Origin: Bacteroidota bacterium
GTDB lineage: Bacteria > Bacteroidota > Bacteroidia > Bacteroidales > JAADJA01
Length of the DNA stretch: 6,001 nucleotides
Direction of reading: 5' to 3'
Assembly: GCA_024278155.1 (NCBI GenBank)
Contig: JAJRTT010000440.1
Span: 1 to 6,001, forward strand
The position numbers and the translations under genes are program-made. Below are positions 5,126 through 6,001 of this stretch, in pieces. The notes below the pieces were generated by a model. That model saw only the letters and a program-made list of their open reading frames with translations, ran no database searches and was not told the origin of the DNA. Every line of letters starts with the position of its first letter. Position 1 is the first letter of the stretch.

Positions 5126-6001
5126 TTACTTAACAATCAATCTTTTTACCCCTGACATTCCCTTATCATTTGAAATCCTGATTATATAAATATCTGGTTG
5201 CAGGCCACTAACATCATATTCAAAAGAATCAATGTTTACATATCTTTTTTGGGTCACAATTTGTCCCTGTGAGTTGATCAATTCAAATTTCAGGTTGGAA
5301 TTATGCCCGGGCAGGCTTATTCTGAACAATGAGTTTACCGGGTTTGGATACACAGAGAACAAGAGCGGGTTTTCGCTTTCTTGCACAGAGCCTCCCAAAT
5401 CAATTGCATACAAGTCAATATTATCAATCATCCAACCCTCCCTGTTTTCCTCGATACTGTCTGATAAAAAATTAAATCTTATAATCATTGTATCCCCGAT
5501 CAGTTCATTTGATTTAATCTTGATTTCATGCCAGGCAAACCACGTTGTCTGCCATTCCTGTGAAAAACCCGAGAACCCGGGCTCACCATTAAATAAAGTA
5601 TCGGAATGCTTATAAAGATTTTCGTTTTCGAATTCGACTCCAACACTTGGGTCATAAACCGTATCGTTGATAATATTCATCCAGGTATTTCCATTATCGT
5701 AGGAAACGCTTATATAGCCTCCGTCTTTTAATGTATCCGTGTCATATTTATGCTTAATGCCAACGAAAATATTCCATGGATAAAGCCCATTGTAGTTAAA
5801 CGCACCAATCAATAAATCAAAATGCGAACTATTGTTTGTGGGGTAAGGGTTGATTGTGTCAGTGACAATTGCGTTTTTCTTTGAATAGGCTGTATCAAAA
5901 AAAACCTTGTCCGGTTCTCCGATCTGCCATATGTTTTGGTTTGATGTATCAAGTTCGAGGAATGGATAGTTTTGCTCAAATGTAATGGTTTCGATAAACA
6001 G
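5126..6001 (-). CDS. Secreted protein with C-terminal T9SS sorting domain (5' end cut off)
   Basis: The frame is open from the right edge to the TAA at 5128-5126, giving 291 residues of a longer protein whose start and signal peptide lie outside the window. The last about 80 residues are a type A Por-secretion sorting domain: FSVYPNPVNSLFRISLP (215-231), then LINSQGQIV, then the closing LQPDIYIIRISNDKG...RLIVK. Such domains send proteins across the outer membrane through the type IX system and are then removed, often with anchoring to surface lipopolysaccharide. The upstream part contains NIWQIGEPDKVFF (23-35), YDNGNTW (101-107) and GWMIDNIDLY (189-198), a pattern that recalls MAM/jelly-roll-like extracellular beta-sandwich modules, perhaps for adhesion or glycan binding. 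I see no catalytic motif in this part, and an enzymatic domain could lie further upstream. A TTG at 5812 could be mistaken for a start, but coding continues beyond it. T9SS export is well supported; the function is unknown. Confidence 0.9.
   Translation of the reverse strand: MFIETITFEQNYPFLELDTSNQNIWQIGEPDKVFFDTAYSKKNAIVTDTINPYPTNNSSHFDLLIGAFNYNGLYPWNIFVGIKHKYDTDTLKDGGYISVSYDNGNTWMNIINDTVYDPSVGVEFENENLYKHSDTLFNGEPGFSGFSQEWQTTWFAWHEIKIKSNELIGDTMIIRFNFLSDSIEENREGWMIDNIDLYAIDLGGSVQESENPLLFSVYPNPVNSLFRISLPGHNSNLKFELINSQGQIVTQKRYVNIDSFEYDVSGLQPDIYIIRISNDKGMSGVKRLIVK

Overview
The window looks like a chromosomal segment of a member of the Bacteroidota (Bacteroidetes). The evidence is a protein ending in a type IX secretion (T9SS, Por) sorting domain, a Bacteroidetes-type -7 promoter box (TAnnTTTG) right before one gene, A/T-rich leaders without a clear Shine-Dalgarno sequence, and a phosphofructokinase with pyrophosphate-type active-site residues. 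I cannot name the genus.

All four supported genes lie on the minus strand, so transcription runs from right to left. In that order they are: (1) the C-terminal 291 residues of a secreted T9SS cargo protein, cut by the right edge (5126-6001); (2) a 377-bp non-coding spacer with a cluster of short hairpins (4749-5125); (3) a complete 407-aa phosphofructokinase, probably pyrophosphate-dependent (3525-4748); (4) a 165-bp spacer with a compact structured repeat-like element directly after the phosphofructokinase stop and a promoter -7 box before the next gene (3360-3524); (5) a complete 800-aa RND/MMPL-family membrane protein (957-3359); (6) a 249-bp spacer with an exact 18-bp palindrome (708-956); (7) the N-terminal 235 residues of glucose-1-phosphate thymidylyltransferase RmlA, cut by the left edge (1-707).

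The genes do not form an obvious single pathway. Every intergenic gap is long (165-377 bp) and holds inverted repeats, so these look like separately transcribed units rather than a tight operon. RmlA makes dTDP-glucose for dTDP-sugar and surface polysaccharide synthesis, the phosphofructokinase acts in central glycolysis/gluconeogenesis, the RND protein probably moves a hydrophobic or lipid-like substrate across the inner membrane, and the T9SS protein is exported to the surface or medium. I see no rRNA or tRNA gene, CRISPR array, transposase gene or phage gene. The parts not explained by ordinary genes are the three intergenic inverted-repeat regions. I found no convincing undescribed multi-gene system.
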